64,000 nucleotides of DNA from Pithys albifrons albifrons. Taxonomy: Eukaryota > Chordata > Aves > Passeriformes > Thamnophilidae. Below the pieces are notes generated by a model. That model saw only the letters and a program-made list of their open reading frames with translations, had not been told where the DNA came from and ran no database searches. Both the position numbers and the translations under genes were made by a program. Below are positions 1 to 10,930 of the stretch, in pieces; within the stretch, counting starts at the first letter, position 1, and every line of letters starts with the position of its first letter. Where the stretch lies: NCBI RefSeq assembly GCF_047495875.1, contig NC_092459.1, positions 39,606,490-39,670,489 on the forward strand, in the 5' to 3' direction.

Positions 1-2500
1 GTACTTTGAAAAGCTCTAACTGAAATACTTCATGTTTTATGAGATGCTTTCTTTATGCAAACAAAAGCCACATGAAAATTATGGTTAAATGTAAGGATTT
101 TTGTTAACTCGGGATATGTATTGAGTGTTAAAAAAATTGTCTTAGTCAAAACTTTTAAAAAGTGGGATTAATTCTGTTAAAATTTTTTTTAAACTGCCAC
201 ATCTTTCCCAATTTTTTATTTGGCAAACTCACCGAATAGTTAAGGTTTTGAGTAAGTGAGATAGATGGGTTTAATCTAGAACTTAAAAATATTTTAAAAA
301 ATACTAAAACTGATTATCTTTTTGCATAAGCTTTGCAAACAGTCCTGTAGATTCTTTGCAAAGCTTTTTTTTTTTTATTACAGATGTAAGTGCTCATCAT
401 TATTCTCAAAATGACATTACTTTACAATATAATGATATTGTGTGACAATGAGTTCTACAAGAGCAAATGACAGAACTCCATAGAGCAGATGTATTTGAAA
501 AATCATGTTACTTTTTGCTTTCAGGGCCATTGAATGTCCCATTCATTCTTTTATTAGAGAAAGTGTAAATAAACTTCATTATTTGCCTTCCCTACAGCAT
601 TCAGAATTTTACGTCAGTTTAATCTGTTCCCATCCACTAAGAGTGACATTCTTCCATGTCCTTTCACAAAAATCTTTGCATCCCTTTTTCATTGTAAAGC
701 TGAATATCTGTCCCTAGTCCCTTCATTGCAATGTTCTTTGCCTAGGAATACTTAGGACTAAAACCAATACTCCTCTTGAGGATGTAAACTGATTTATGAA
801 AAGAGATAGGAATGAAAACTAACAGTGAAAAGGTATAAAACATATATTATTATAAATTCTATTATTTTACCATTTTTACAGTTATTTCCTGTCTTTGCAC
901 TTATGCATACATTTACCTCCAGCTCTTTAAATAATGCCTCAGGTTTTATCTTAAGTGCTTACAGCTAATTTATTGTGTGGGAAAGCACACATTGTCATCC
1001 ATGATCTTTGAAACCTTCAGAAAAATATCCCAAATGGGTATGTAATTGAAGATACAGGTAACATAATCCAACAGTTTTAAATGTACTATTTGACCACAGT
1101 TACTCCTAGAAATTCAAGTGAAAGTTCCTCTTGCTTCTACACAAGTACTTATGCTTGATTTTTTTTTTAATAAAGTGAAAACTGGTATGTAGCAATCCCC
1201 TAATCCAGAAGGACTGAATTAATATTTTAATAACATTTGAAGTAATTTAACACCTCTCCAAAACATTTTTGTGAGGAGTAGTTTATTTGGGAAGAGCATG
1301 ATAGAGAGAAACCGTTTTGATAAAAACTACATGTAAGAAATGTATAGAAGTTTTCATGCCTTGAAGAGGAAAATTAGAATTCAGTTGGTGTCCAGAATGA
1401 AGATGAGCTGGTCTTTTTCTTTCATGTTAATGCAGACAATAATTCCCTGCAACTTACTTGCAAGGGACAAAGGTTTGTATAGCAATACTGTCATCTTCTT
1501 CCACCCCTGGTTTTATTCTGAGTCTTAACTTTAAAGACAGAGGCTGGTTTATTCTGTGGAAATAAGTGGAAATGTTAGAAAAGGCTAAATATCATCATAA
1601 ACCAAAACATTATGATACCAGAAACCCTTAGGAACAACACTAATGCTTTTAAATGAAGGTTTTATTTGTCTCTGAGCTTCAAAAGGAAGTCACTAATGAG
1701 ATGTCATTTACATTCTAACACCTGTTAAATGGCACTTTTCTCTTTCCCCAAAGAGAGAGATGTTTATGAGTGTTTGCAGTTTTCTGAGTGTATCTACAAG
1801 AATTATATTTTCATAATAAATGTTGTATATTTTTCATGTATATACTTTGGTTACACCAGAACAGGATAGGGAAATATCAGTAGCTTTTTGGGGGTTTATG
1901 AGATTTATTTGTCATTTTTATATAAATCTAAAATGGAATGTCTAGCCTACAAAGAAATTTCGTTAGTCAGGATTTAACACAATTGCGCATTTAGGATGTG
2001 ATTTGCAGCAGTTACAGTGCAAGAACTGCATGTAATTATACCTCCATTTAAATGAAAATTAAAAGCTTGTATTGTAGCAGGGTACATGTGTTTAATATAT
2101 TGCTTTACAGAATAAGCCCTCCAAATCAGAATACCTGAAAATGAAGTTTCACTTGGTTCTGTTGGGGAACTGCTGCATGCTGTGACTTTTAAGATTGGGA
2201 GCTTGCATTAAAACTGACCAGAGGGAAAGATGGGAAATTACAGGAAAGGAAGTGATCTATAACAATACAAGCTGATATGCTGCTGTTAGATAAGCATAAT
2301 GCAAGTTTCTTTCAATAATTTCTAAAGTAGTTAGGTGCATGAATTAACTCATTCAGTTAATAAAGAAAAGAAGAATCCACAGAGGCCTTTGCTGGAAATA
2401 AGTTCCGCAGAGGAATTTGAGGAAGGAATTAAATTAGTATCAGAATTAGAACTAGAATCAGAATTAAGGAAGTGAATATTAGGGAGATAACACTTTCAAC
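1..2500. other. AT-rich noncoding stretch, no gene recognised
   Basis: I see no supported gene, RNA gene or transposon here. The reading frames on both strands are short and resemble no family I know. Small items are a T-run near 367-377 and an AGAATTAG/AGAATCAG-type imperfect repeat near 2440-2467. The composition is uniformly AT-rich, as expected for intergenic or intronic vertebrate DNA. Confidence 0.6.
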
Positions 2501-2523
2501 GGTGCCCTTGTTGAGTGTGTCTC

Positions 2524-2844
2524 TCACCCATTAAGTATGAGATTCACCTGGGGATCTTTGTTTCCCAGTTCCCATTCCAATGTCTGTAGTCGGCATACCT
2601 TCTGCTTGTCTTCCAGATGGTTCCCTAGGTACCAGGTGCAGCCATATGGCATGGCACATCCAAAATCTTGTGCAGGGGAAAGGCAAGGTGAAATGGTTCT
2701 GAGTACACCCTTGGCATGAGATCCTCTCCAGTGGCCCAGTACAATTTCATCAATTCGTTTCTCTGGCTCACAGGCAGTACAACCCCAGCACACGACAAAG
2801 AGGAAAGGAGAAGATAATAGAACTGAAATGGCTGGTACTTTCAT
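2524..2844 (-). other. Isolated 106-codon frame with signal-peptide-like start; possible exon, doubtful
   Basis: I do not recognise this protein. Seen: an ATG at 2844 (minus strand) opens a frame whose first 20-25 residues form a basic-then-hydrophobic stretch rich in L, S, F and V. This is followed by a Cys-Trp-Gly-Cys cluster, and eight cysteines occur in all. Such a layout is typical of a secreted or membrane protein N-terminus. Near the stop the minus strand reads AATGGGTGAGAG, which contains a GTGAG splice-donor-like string, so a coding exon could end there. The frame starts about 160 bp downstream of an LTR-like block on the same strand. Against coding: frames of about 100 codons arise by chance in 64 kb, I can place no second exon, and T-rich antisense DNA easily encodes hydrophobic stretches. 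It could be chance, an old host exon, or the remains of an internal retroviral region. Confidence 0.15.
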
Positions 2845-2924
2845 AAACTAAAGACATCTCAGCTTGGTGTGATGTGGTACCATTCTGGAAGCTGATGCCA
2901 GAGCCAATCTAAGAGCTGGAAATA

Positions 2925-2975
2925 ACATTTGGATCTCCTAAATCCCAGTTAGGTGCTTTACCCATGAGATGTTTT
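2925..2975. repeat. Possible ancient amniote CR1-type 3' UTR relic
   Basis: The string CTCCTAAATCCCAGTTAGGTGC resembles the 'cacctaaatccc / ttaggtgcctaa' phrase repeated in old CR1-family 3' untranslated regions of turtles, crocodilians and birds. Only about 45 bp is recognisable. The match is short and was made from memory of the family, so chance is a real alternative. Confidence 0.2.
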
Positions 2976-3053
2976 TATGATCTGATTAGTCAGAGATGCC
3001 TCTGCTGACTTAAGGTACAAGTAAGACCACATGCTGAAGTCATTAACACAGAT

Positions 3054-3059
3054 TTTATT
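3054..3059 (-). promoter_or_regulatory. AATAAA polyadenylation signal of the putative LTR
   Basis: AATAAA on the minus strand is followed by a GT/T-containing stretch (minus-strand TCTGTGTTAATG), as expected at the R/U5 boundary. AATAAA alone is common by chance in AT-rich DNA. It is meaningful here only because of the TATA box about 190 bp upstream. Confidence 0.35.
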
Positions 3060-3244
3060 TAACATAAATATGAAGTAGAAAGATAGAAAGAAATAGAAAA
3101 AGGAATGGGTGAGGAGAGAGAGAAAGAGAGATCAGGCAGAACCTAGTCACCACCCATGGACCCAGCTGCATCCCATTGCTCCTTCTTCACTCTGCGCTTC
3201 TTGGTGGTGTGAGTCCTGGAGTTGTTTTTCTGAGGGTCCCGCCT

Positions 3245-3251
3245 TTATATA
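3245..3251 (-). promoter_or_regulatory. TATA box of the putative LTR
   Basis: TATATAA on the minus strand sits at the junction between the U3-like segment and a GC-richer segment. It would direct initiation around 3215-3225 on the minus strand. Its position relative to the downstream AATAAA is the main reason for calling an LTR. Confidence 0.4.
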
Positions 3252-3599
3252 GTCCAAGTTCCAGGTATTCACAGGATGATCATAGATGCCATTCCCATAA
3301 CTTGGGGTGATATGTCTACTAGCACTTGCTTCCTGTCCCACAGCTTGCCAAGTGGGGAATTTTTGTGAAGGTACATTAACCACAATATTCTAAACAGATC
3401 TAACCAGATCACCTCTGCCAGGCCTGGATTTAGTGCCTTCCTGTCATAATTTCTCATTTCTGTGCTTATCTGAAGTTCCCACTGTGGTTGCTTATCTTAT
3501 GGCAAGGTCATTCTTTGGCCTTGACTGTGTTTGAGACAGAAAACTGTGCTCTTTAAGTCCTTACAGGTGTAAAAGTAGAAGACAACACTGACTGCTGTA

Positions 3600-6500
3600 G
3601 TGAATCATCAAAACTGTGCTCTTAAGACAGAGAAATATGTGATTCAGCACAGACCCTCTGGGGAAAAACAGGGCAGAAGCTACCAGTGGAACAGAGCAGG
3701 CAGAGTGCAATGTGCAAGTCATGTGTTGGGGGTGAATTAAATGCTAAGTTTTCTAAAATAGTTCCTGAAATTACAGGACTTAGCCATTTAAAGTTGCATT
3801 TCAGTTGCATAGTGTTGATATGTTAAACATCGATGGTTCTGCAATGCTGTCAATGTTATTTGTATAAGTAGGTCCTAAGCACTAGTTTAGGTTTTTCAAA
3901 AAGGGTTTAGTATCCATATGTCTATCACAGATGTTCCCTGGGGTTCAGCATTCCTTAAGAAAGACCCATATAAGTCGACTTTGTCTCTTTCAACGTGCCA
4001 GATGTGTGACAAAAGGAAACAGTGTTTGTAAGTTGGAGTCAGAGTAATGACAAGCCTTTGAATGAGGTTAAGAACAAGATCTTGTGGGCTAAGTGTACTT
4101 AAGCTGCGTTTTGGATTTAACCTAAATAAATCAGATATTTTTTGACAAGGATAGTGACTGAGCCCTGTTTGAAAGCCAAACAATATCAGCTTTACAGCCA
4201 AGTGCTCTGTAATTTCAGGAAGGAAAGAATATTTTTTCATGTATGACTTGATCTTTTTGAGAAAGAATGCAAAGTTTTAGCTCATGAACCATCTTTCCTC
4301 CTATATTTCCCAGCTCTAACATTATTGCCTCTCACCCCCTCAAACTACAGCCCATTTTCCATAATTCATGTTAGTCTTGGATGTTCTGCTCAGAGAGCAC
4401 AGAGACAGTTTTGTTTTAAATTTAAAGTGGCTTTAAATTTTCTTGTATGTTAAAGGGGCTGGTTTTCTCTCGCTTACCTTCTGTCTGGAAACATTATTTA
4501 GAAATGCTTGCTGTCTAGAGAACATGAGCTTAATCAAACTGCTCTGTAATTATTCACTGGCTTTATTCAGCCTGGATGATATATACTTTGCATGGTGCTA
4601 AAAGAAATAAATATATTCATTTCCTATCCACTTCCCACCTTGCATTATAAAAGCCAAATATCCATTCTGTAAATAGAGATGAATCAGCAATCCATATAAT
4701 ATCTATTCATCATACATATTTCACAAGGAGGATATTGTGGTGGCTGGAAAGTTCTTACAAAAATAATATGGAAATCTGGAACTTGATGTGGAATGTCAGA
4801 GAGCTTCTTACTATTATTTACCTTATCAGCTTTTGCTTTCCAAAATCAATGGAAGGGCATCAAGTTCAGCTAATCCATATTTCTGAGTATGAAATTGAAT
4901 TTATAGTCTGTAGTATGTTGACTACCGCTCGCATTTAAGGCATAATTGATTTTTATTGAAAAGCCAGCAGGCACATCAAAAATTTCCTCAAACCACAAGG
5001 ATGTTAAATTTTACCCTGTTTAGATAATAATGTTGCTTTATTTATCCTTTAAAATGAAGCTTTTTTATTTGTATCAGCACATGTTGTGGAAGTGTGACTG
5101 ATGCCTTGTGAAACCATAAGTCCATAGTTCTGTTGAACTTTACAATACAGAAATAAGCTACTTTTCTGTTCCTAAGGTAAATGCCTATGACTGATTTGTT
5201 TTAAGAGTAAATTAAATAATAAATCTGAAAAAAATTGACCATTTCATGTCACCTGGCAAAGGTATCTTTCTTTATTCCAATAAATAGCTTGTGGAATTAC
5301 TTTTTGTGTCTTTTTTTCTTTTTCTTTTCTCCATATTGGTGACTGTTTATTTCTTCCTCATTGTTTTAAACATGGAAGTATAAGTTTGTATATGCTTCTA
5401 ATTGGTCATACATAGCAGAATAACTAATCCTTGTTAAAATTTTTAGTTTCCAAAGCATTGACTTAATTTCTCTCAGGTACAAAAGTGTTCTTAATCCTAG
5501 AGTAGATTTTAGCATCAAAATACTTCACGATGAGTGTTTTTTCCAACCAATTAAGTGATTAAACAGATTTTGATTTCCTTCTCTCACTTGAGATAGTTTT
5601 TTGTTGCCTGCTGCATTCCCTCACTGCATATGTGCTTTTCACAAACATTCTTTGAAAAAGAGGAAAAACCTCAGGGTTTCCTTACAAGGCAATACACTAA
5701 GGTAAGTAACATAGCTGGGAATTCTGAGAAACCAGCAATGAGATATATACAGGTGACTCAAAAAGGAAAAAAAATCAAATGTATGGAAATACAAAACTTA
5801 AAGAGATTACACATCTATTTCTTAGTATAAAAGTATGAAGAAAAAAGAAAGAATTATCTAGGTTTTGCAAAAGCAAGAATTTTTAAATATGTGTGCAACA
5901 GATGCAGTTACAAATCCATTTTTAAATAACAATATTTGTGCCTGCTCCTCTCTACTATCACTTTCAAACTTCACAACAAACTGTATACAGAAGTTTATAC
6001 TTGCTTTTGTTTTTCTCTTGTTGTCCATAGCAATTTTTTACGTATTTCTATCTTCTCTATTATGGTAGTCTTATTGAAAGCACCTGGTTTCTTTCTGAAA
6101 TAAATGTCAGGTTGTAGTAAAAAATAGTTGTAACTAAAAAAAATATTTATCATATGTCAGTAATGTGCAATTCACTAGAAAGGTAGCATCTCCTCAAGAA
6201 GCTATCCATAGGCATAAGTTCTTCTTAAATAGGTCTGGTATAGCTACACTGCTAAATAAAAGAAGCCAAGCTCATGGTGGTCAGACATATGGCTTTAACT
6301 GATGGTTTGTTACCTATATCTGCTTGGATTGCTGCAAGAAAAAGTAGGATGTTTCATGGGATACTTCATACTAAAACTGTTCCCAAAATGTAGCTTGGGC
6401 CAGGTAACACCAGTTTCACTTCTGGCTATTCTCCACAGTCCTCTTCCCCACCACTCTAAGACACTTTCAACCTTCATCCACACCTTAAATATGTCCCAGG

Positions 6501-8440
6501 GCTTGCAATGTTATGTACTCAGTTTCATGAGATGAAAACACCTCTTTGATGGGTTGTGATGCAATCTTTACAACTATTTCCAGATACTGTGAAATCTGAA
6601 AAAACCCCAGACATATGGAATAATTGCATTTCTTAGCACTGAAAGAGCCACTTGATGCGCAGAGGAATCAATGCCATGTGCAGAACAAAACAAGTCTGCA
6701 CGCTATCTGGTCACAGAGCATCTAGTTTTGAGTGCTGGAAATGTGAACTTGTCTCTACCACTTGGCTATCCCTCGCTTCATTTATTTATCAGCGTTTGAG
6801 TGCAGGATGACAGCTTTTGTACCTGCCCTGGTAACTGAAAGCGTAACTTATTTCCTCACTGTGTACTTTTCTATTCATTCTTACATGTGAACACTGGTAA
6901 CACGCTATTGTTTCAGGATTGTTCACCTGCAAGATAAACACACCACTCGTTATTTCTGATATAATGCCGTTTTAAGATCACTGTTCAGTGGCTGAGGTGC
7001 AATACAATAGAAGTCATACACAGAACAGAAAGACTGGACTATGCTTAAAATCAAGAGCAGCCAAAGGGAGAAATAAGGCAGTAGCTCAAAGGAAGAAATG
7101 AAAATGGAGGGTTTAGGCACTTTTGCATATGATGCTCAAGTGTGTTTTTCAGGATACTTTCTAAGGATCTTTTACAGTGAACACTTGAATGAAAACTGCT
7201 AAAGGAATGTAGGCTATTGAAGTTAAATTTCAGTTCATTGGCCTGGATTAATTTTGCTTAGTTTTAAACTTCCAAACAAAAAAGGATTTACTTTTTTTCA
7301 AAGAGAGGTGATTTTTTTCAAAGATGTTGACTGTGTCTCATAATTAGAGTTCATTACACTGTCCATTTATCTCTTCAGATTTTCAAAAGGTACAGATTCT
7401 GTGTAGGGGCCTAAATGCTTGAGCAAGCTTGCATTTATTTGATTGAGAAAAGGCAAAATATTCATGATCATTATCCATTTTGAGTAAACTTTAGAAATCT
7501 GATAATTTAGAATTTTTTTATCTTAGATAAAACCCAGCAAAAACAGTTAATCACGTGTAGTTTCAGGTCTGTGAAGGATGGAAGATGTGTTTGTCTCCCT
7601 ATCTCTAATGTTACATCCTCTATATCTAAGAGCCTCATCTTTCAAGTTCTCATACATATTTAGGAAAAGTATGCAAATTTACATGAAAATTCCCTGGAGT
7701 ATTGTACGGACAAATCTTGCCCATTAATGGTCTCATAATGTCTATTCTCATATGAAAGATATAAAGGATATTGTTCACAAGTACTGAAATGGGAACAATT
7801 CCATTAGAAAGACATGTAGTATGCTGAAACTAAGCAGGGACTGCATTCATGTATGAATACAATGTAAATTTATCATTATAACAATTTTGTATAGAAGGGA
7901 GATTTTATTTGCATTCATGTTCTCTGCAAAGATATGAAAATTACTTATACAGTAAATTTGGGCCCATAATTAGGGAAAATTTCCTGGTTTTGTAGAATTT
8001 TCTGCTTTTTAAGAATTAGATAGCTGTTGATTACAAAATTTTATTACATTGGTGAAGATAAGAGGGTAGAAGGGCATGGGAGAAAGGCAGATAAAGGAGA
8101 TTTAATGTTGAAACAAATGAACTTTTCCTTCATCCTTATTTATCCTCTCCCCCTTAGAACTTCTAATCACTAAAAGGATCATTCTTAAATGTTACCATGC
8201 TTCTCTCCTCAGCTGATTTTCATGCTACTTATAAAAATAATGCCTTGGTTATTTTGCTTCCTGGTGTGGTACACATAGGTTTTGCTATGGATAATTAGGT
8301 GTATTCATCAATTAGACTAATTCAGATTTTAATTTATTATGAAGGAGAGGCTGAACTGAAATATCAAATGAGATTGCTGAAAACGTAATTAGGAATTTTA
8401 GGTTTTTTCGCTTGTTCCTACTGTCCCATACCACTGTCAT
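3600..8440. other. AT-rich noncoding stretch; weak enhancer-like block near 6.64-6.97 kb
   Basis: No gene is supported. Reading frames up to 114 codons (for example 3896-4240, minus) have no recognisable family, signal or repeat. The block from about 6640 to 6970 is denser in CpG-containing and GC-balanced words than its surroundings (GATGCGCAG, TGCACGC, CAGCGTTTG, AAAGCGTAAC). It might be conserved noncoding DNA, but that cannot be judged from one sequence. Confidence 0.5.
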
Positions 8441-8446
8441 CATTGA

Positions 8447-8480
8447 GAAAACAAAAACAAAAACAAAAACAAAACAAACA
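8447..8480 (+). repeat. (AAAACA)n simple repeat
   Basis: A run of AAAACA/AAAAC units about 34 bp long. It is a microsatellite of the A-rich type common in vertebrate noncoding DNA. Its translation on either strand gives low-complexity Lys-Thr or Phe-Val repeats, which accounts for apparent reading frames over this spot. Confidence 0.85.
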
Positions 8481-9868
8481 AGCAACCCCCCCTTTTTATT
8501 ACTTTTCAGTGGTAAAATGTTAGAGACCAACCAGATCTTTTGTACTGTTTACACTTGCACATACACACTGCCATACAGACATATACTTCTATTTTCCGCA
8601 AAAAAACAGAAAGTATGAACTTCACATGAATTTTCAGCTATAAGATGGATCTTTCTATAATAAATAATTAAATTCTGAATATTGTATCAGACATCATTTT
8701 CTTCAGACCCATTTCAAGCCTGCCTACAGTTAGATCTATGCAGAAATAGCCAAGTAGCCATGCGAAGACTTGAATGTCCCTAACAGAGAAAGAAAAAGGA
8801 GCAAGACTCCAAAACTGCTAATAATTACTATAAGTAAAAGACAGCTCTATATTTCTTTTTTAAGATAATTACCACCTTTATGAATTTCCCACCCTGCCCT
8901 ATCTTCATAGCATGTTTTGGGATGATGTTTACAAAGTCCTTGTTCTTCTTGTGCATGAACTCGATTAATAAGATCAGATTTGGACTTTTACTCTACAGTC
9001 TATGTCTGCATTCATGACTTCCTGTAAAAATTACTTTTTTGTTTCAGTTTCATACTGTGTTATTTGAAATATTTGCCAAAAACTGTTATTCTTGAATTGA
9101 GGGAGAGATAAAGCACTTCTAACTCCTTCGAAATTGAACCAAGTAAAATTTTTCTTTTATTAAACTTCTGTGTGTGAGATTACATTGCATTTCATGTAGT
9201 GCCAAATTCAGCTCTTCAATAGCATACTTTTATACTCCTACAAAGCCTCTAAGTTGTCTTACTTATTCTTCACTAACGTGGAGTCACATAGGAACTGTGG
9301 CATTGCATCAGACTTCTGTGACCATCTCTGCAGCCTCAACATTCTTCTGTGGGAGTCAAATACAACTTGCACTTACATTTATTTTTCATGCCCAAAATCC
9401 CAGGCATAAAATGAAAAGTTTGAGGTTTATTTCCTCCTGTGTTGTGATTTTATTTTGTTTAGATAGTTTTAACCAATATTACCTCTCATTCAGATTGTCC
9501 CAAATGTTTATGTTCTGCCTCTTATAAATAACATTTTCTTTTTTCTTCTTTCCTTCTTCCTCCAGAGGAAGATGTATGATAACACAGAATAGAAACAACA
9601 CTTGTAAGAGAAAGAGGCTAAATTACTTGTAATTCGCATTGTTTAGAGATTGCATCCCATTGATCTATACTTTGTTGTACACAATCTTTCTAGACCCAGG
9701 ATGGCTTGTATCAGGTTACAGCCTTATGGATTTATCTCTTCATAGCCAAGAAGACCTAAGCAAAAACCAGAATATTAAAAAAACAGATTTTTCAAGTTGG
9801 CAATGTTTCTCACCAGATCAGACATATAGCCACCAAAATGCACTTCTTAATTCATGAGGACTTAAATA

Positions 9869-9896
9869 TATTTATTTATTTATTTATTTATTTATA
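9869..9896 (+). repeat. (TTTA)n microsatellite
   Basis: Six to seven TTTA units are flanked by TATATA. It is a simple sequence repeat, probably polymorphic in length. Confidence 0.85.
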
Positions 9897-10904
9897 TATT
9901 TTTATATGTATGTAAGGAAATTATGATACAAGTAGAAAAAATAAAATCTGAACATGGATAACATTTTTATTCTTTTCCTTATTTTAACTGCTTTGTTTAA
10001 GACTTAAGGTCATGAAAGTACAATACGAAAAAGGTCTTTCAATAAATAGAAACAAATGAGCTTTTCCCTACCACAGAATTACTTAAAATCAGTCCTTCTT
10101 GTGAAGCAAATCCCCCAACAGATAAGACTGCGAATTCCCCCCTCCCCTTCCTATATGCTCACAGATGGGTTGCAACAGAAAGATGACAAATGAGTTGAGT
10201 TGGGCTGGATTAATGGGTATTATCATGTTAATAGATGTTTATGGTGCAGTTTGGGAGGTTCACGTAGTTTTTAAAAAGTGCTAGTGTTCTGTGTAGCTGA
10301 AGCCTGTGCATATGTGTATGCATTATTAGCCACGTTTTTATGCATATTGTACATTTTTGGTCTCATTAATGGGTCACAGCTAAACTGGGTGCAGAAGTGT
10401 TGGCCTTATGCTCAGATCTTTCACCATGCGTGACATGCAAATTACATATGTCTGAGATTTGTCTTTCCACACTCCCTGTAAATGCAGGTGCCTCATAACC
10501 CCAGATCTACTTTGTTGCAATCACTTTTAAAATCTGACATATTGATCAGGAGTTTAGCTTGAGTAACTACTGTACATGTATCAACTCCTGTTAGGGATGT
10601 TAGGACAAATTTGTTGGCAAGATGGTCTTACAGTCAACCAGGGTAACTCCTGCCACTCAGGTGAGCTGAGGCTTGGGGACCCTTTTGGCAAGGTCAGTGT
10701 ATATTGCAGCAACAGGGCATGAGAATAATGTGCTGGGTGGGGCAGACCCTCAGAAAAAATGTCTCACCAAAGACCGTGACATGGAAAAATCTGCTGGTTA
10801 AGAGTCAAGAAATAAATAAGGTTTTCATCTGCATTTTACAAATTGGGTTGGGGGATGGGGTGAGTAGTATGTTGTGGTTGTGAGTTCTCGTTTGTTTTTT
10901 CTGG

Positions 10905-10930
10905 TTTTTGTTTTGTTTTGTTTTGTTTTC
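10905..10930 (+). repeat. (GTTTT)n low-complexity repeat
   Basis: GTTTTT/GTTTT units repeat about four to five times. This resembles the other G-plus-T runs in the window at 13.7, 41.1 and 61.1 kb. Confidence 0.75.

Larger units (their letters stand above)
3005..3590 (-). mobile_element. Putative endogenous retrovirus LTR (solo or remnant), boundaries approximate
   Basis: Read on the minus strand, this block has LTR architecture. A U3-like region (about 3587 to 3260) is followed by a TATA box (TATATAA, 3251-3245), a GC-richer cap/leader region near 3240-3140, a pyrimidine-rich stretch (3132-3075) and a polyadenylation signal AATAAA (3059-3054) about 190 bp after the TATA box. A short U5-like tail comes next. 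The 5' end may be TGTTGTC at about 3587. A possible 5-bp CTGAC duplication lies at 3588-3592 and 3005-3009, but the inner left end then lacks the usual CA, so the boundaries are tentative. No gag, pol or env homology is recognisable on either side. It could instead be a host promoter with a nearby AATAAA. Confidence 0.45.

Noticed and set aside
2925..2975. tRNA gene or retroviral primer-binding site
   Set aside because: No A/B box pair or cloverleaf, and no 18-base complement to a tRNA 3' end that I could identify. The words fit an old CR1-type relic better.
3896..4240. 114-codon minus-strand frame
   Set aside because: No domain or repeat pattern, and no promoter or splice context.
9174..9527. 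117-codon plus-strand frame
   Set aside because: No recognisable domain, start context or splice signals. Composition follows the local T-rich DNA, and such lengths arise by chance in 64 kb.
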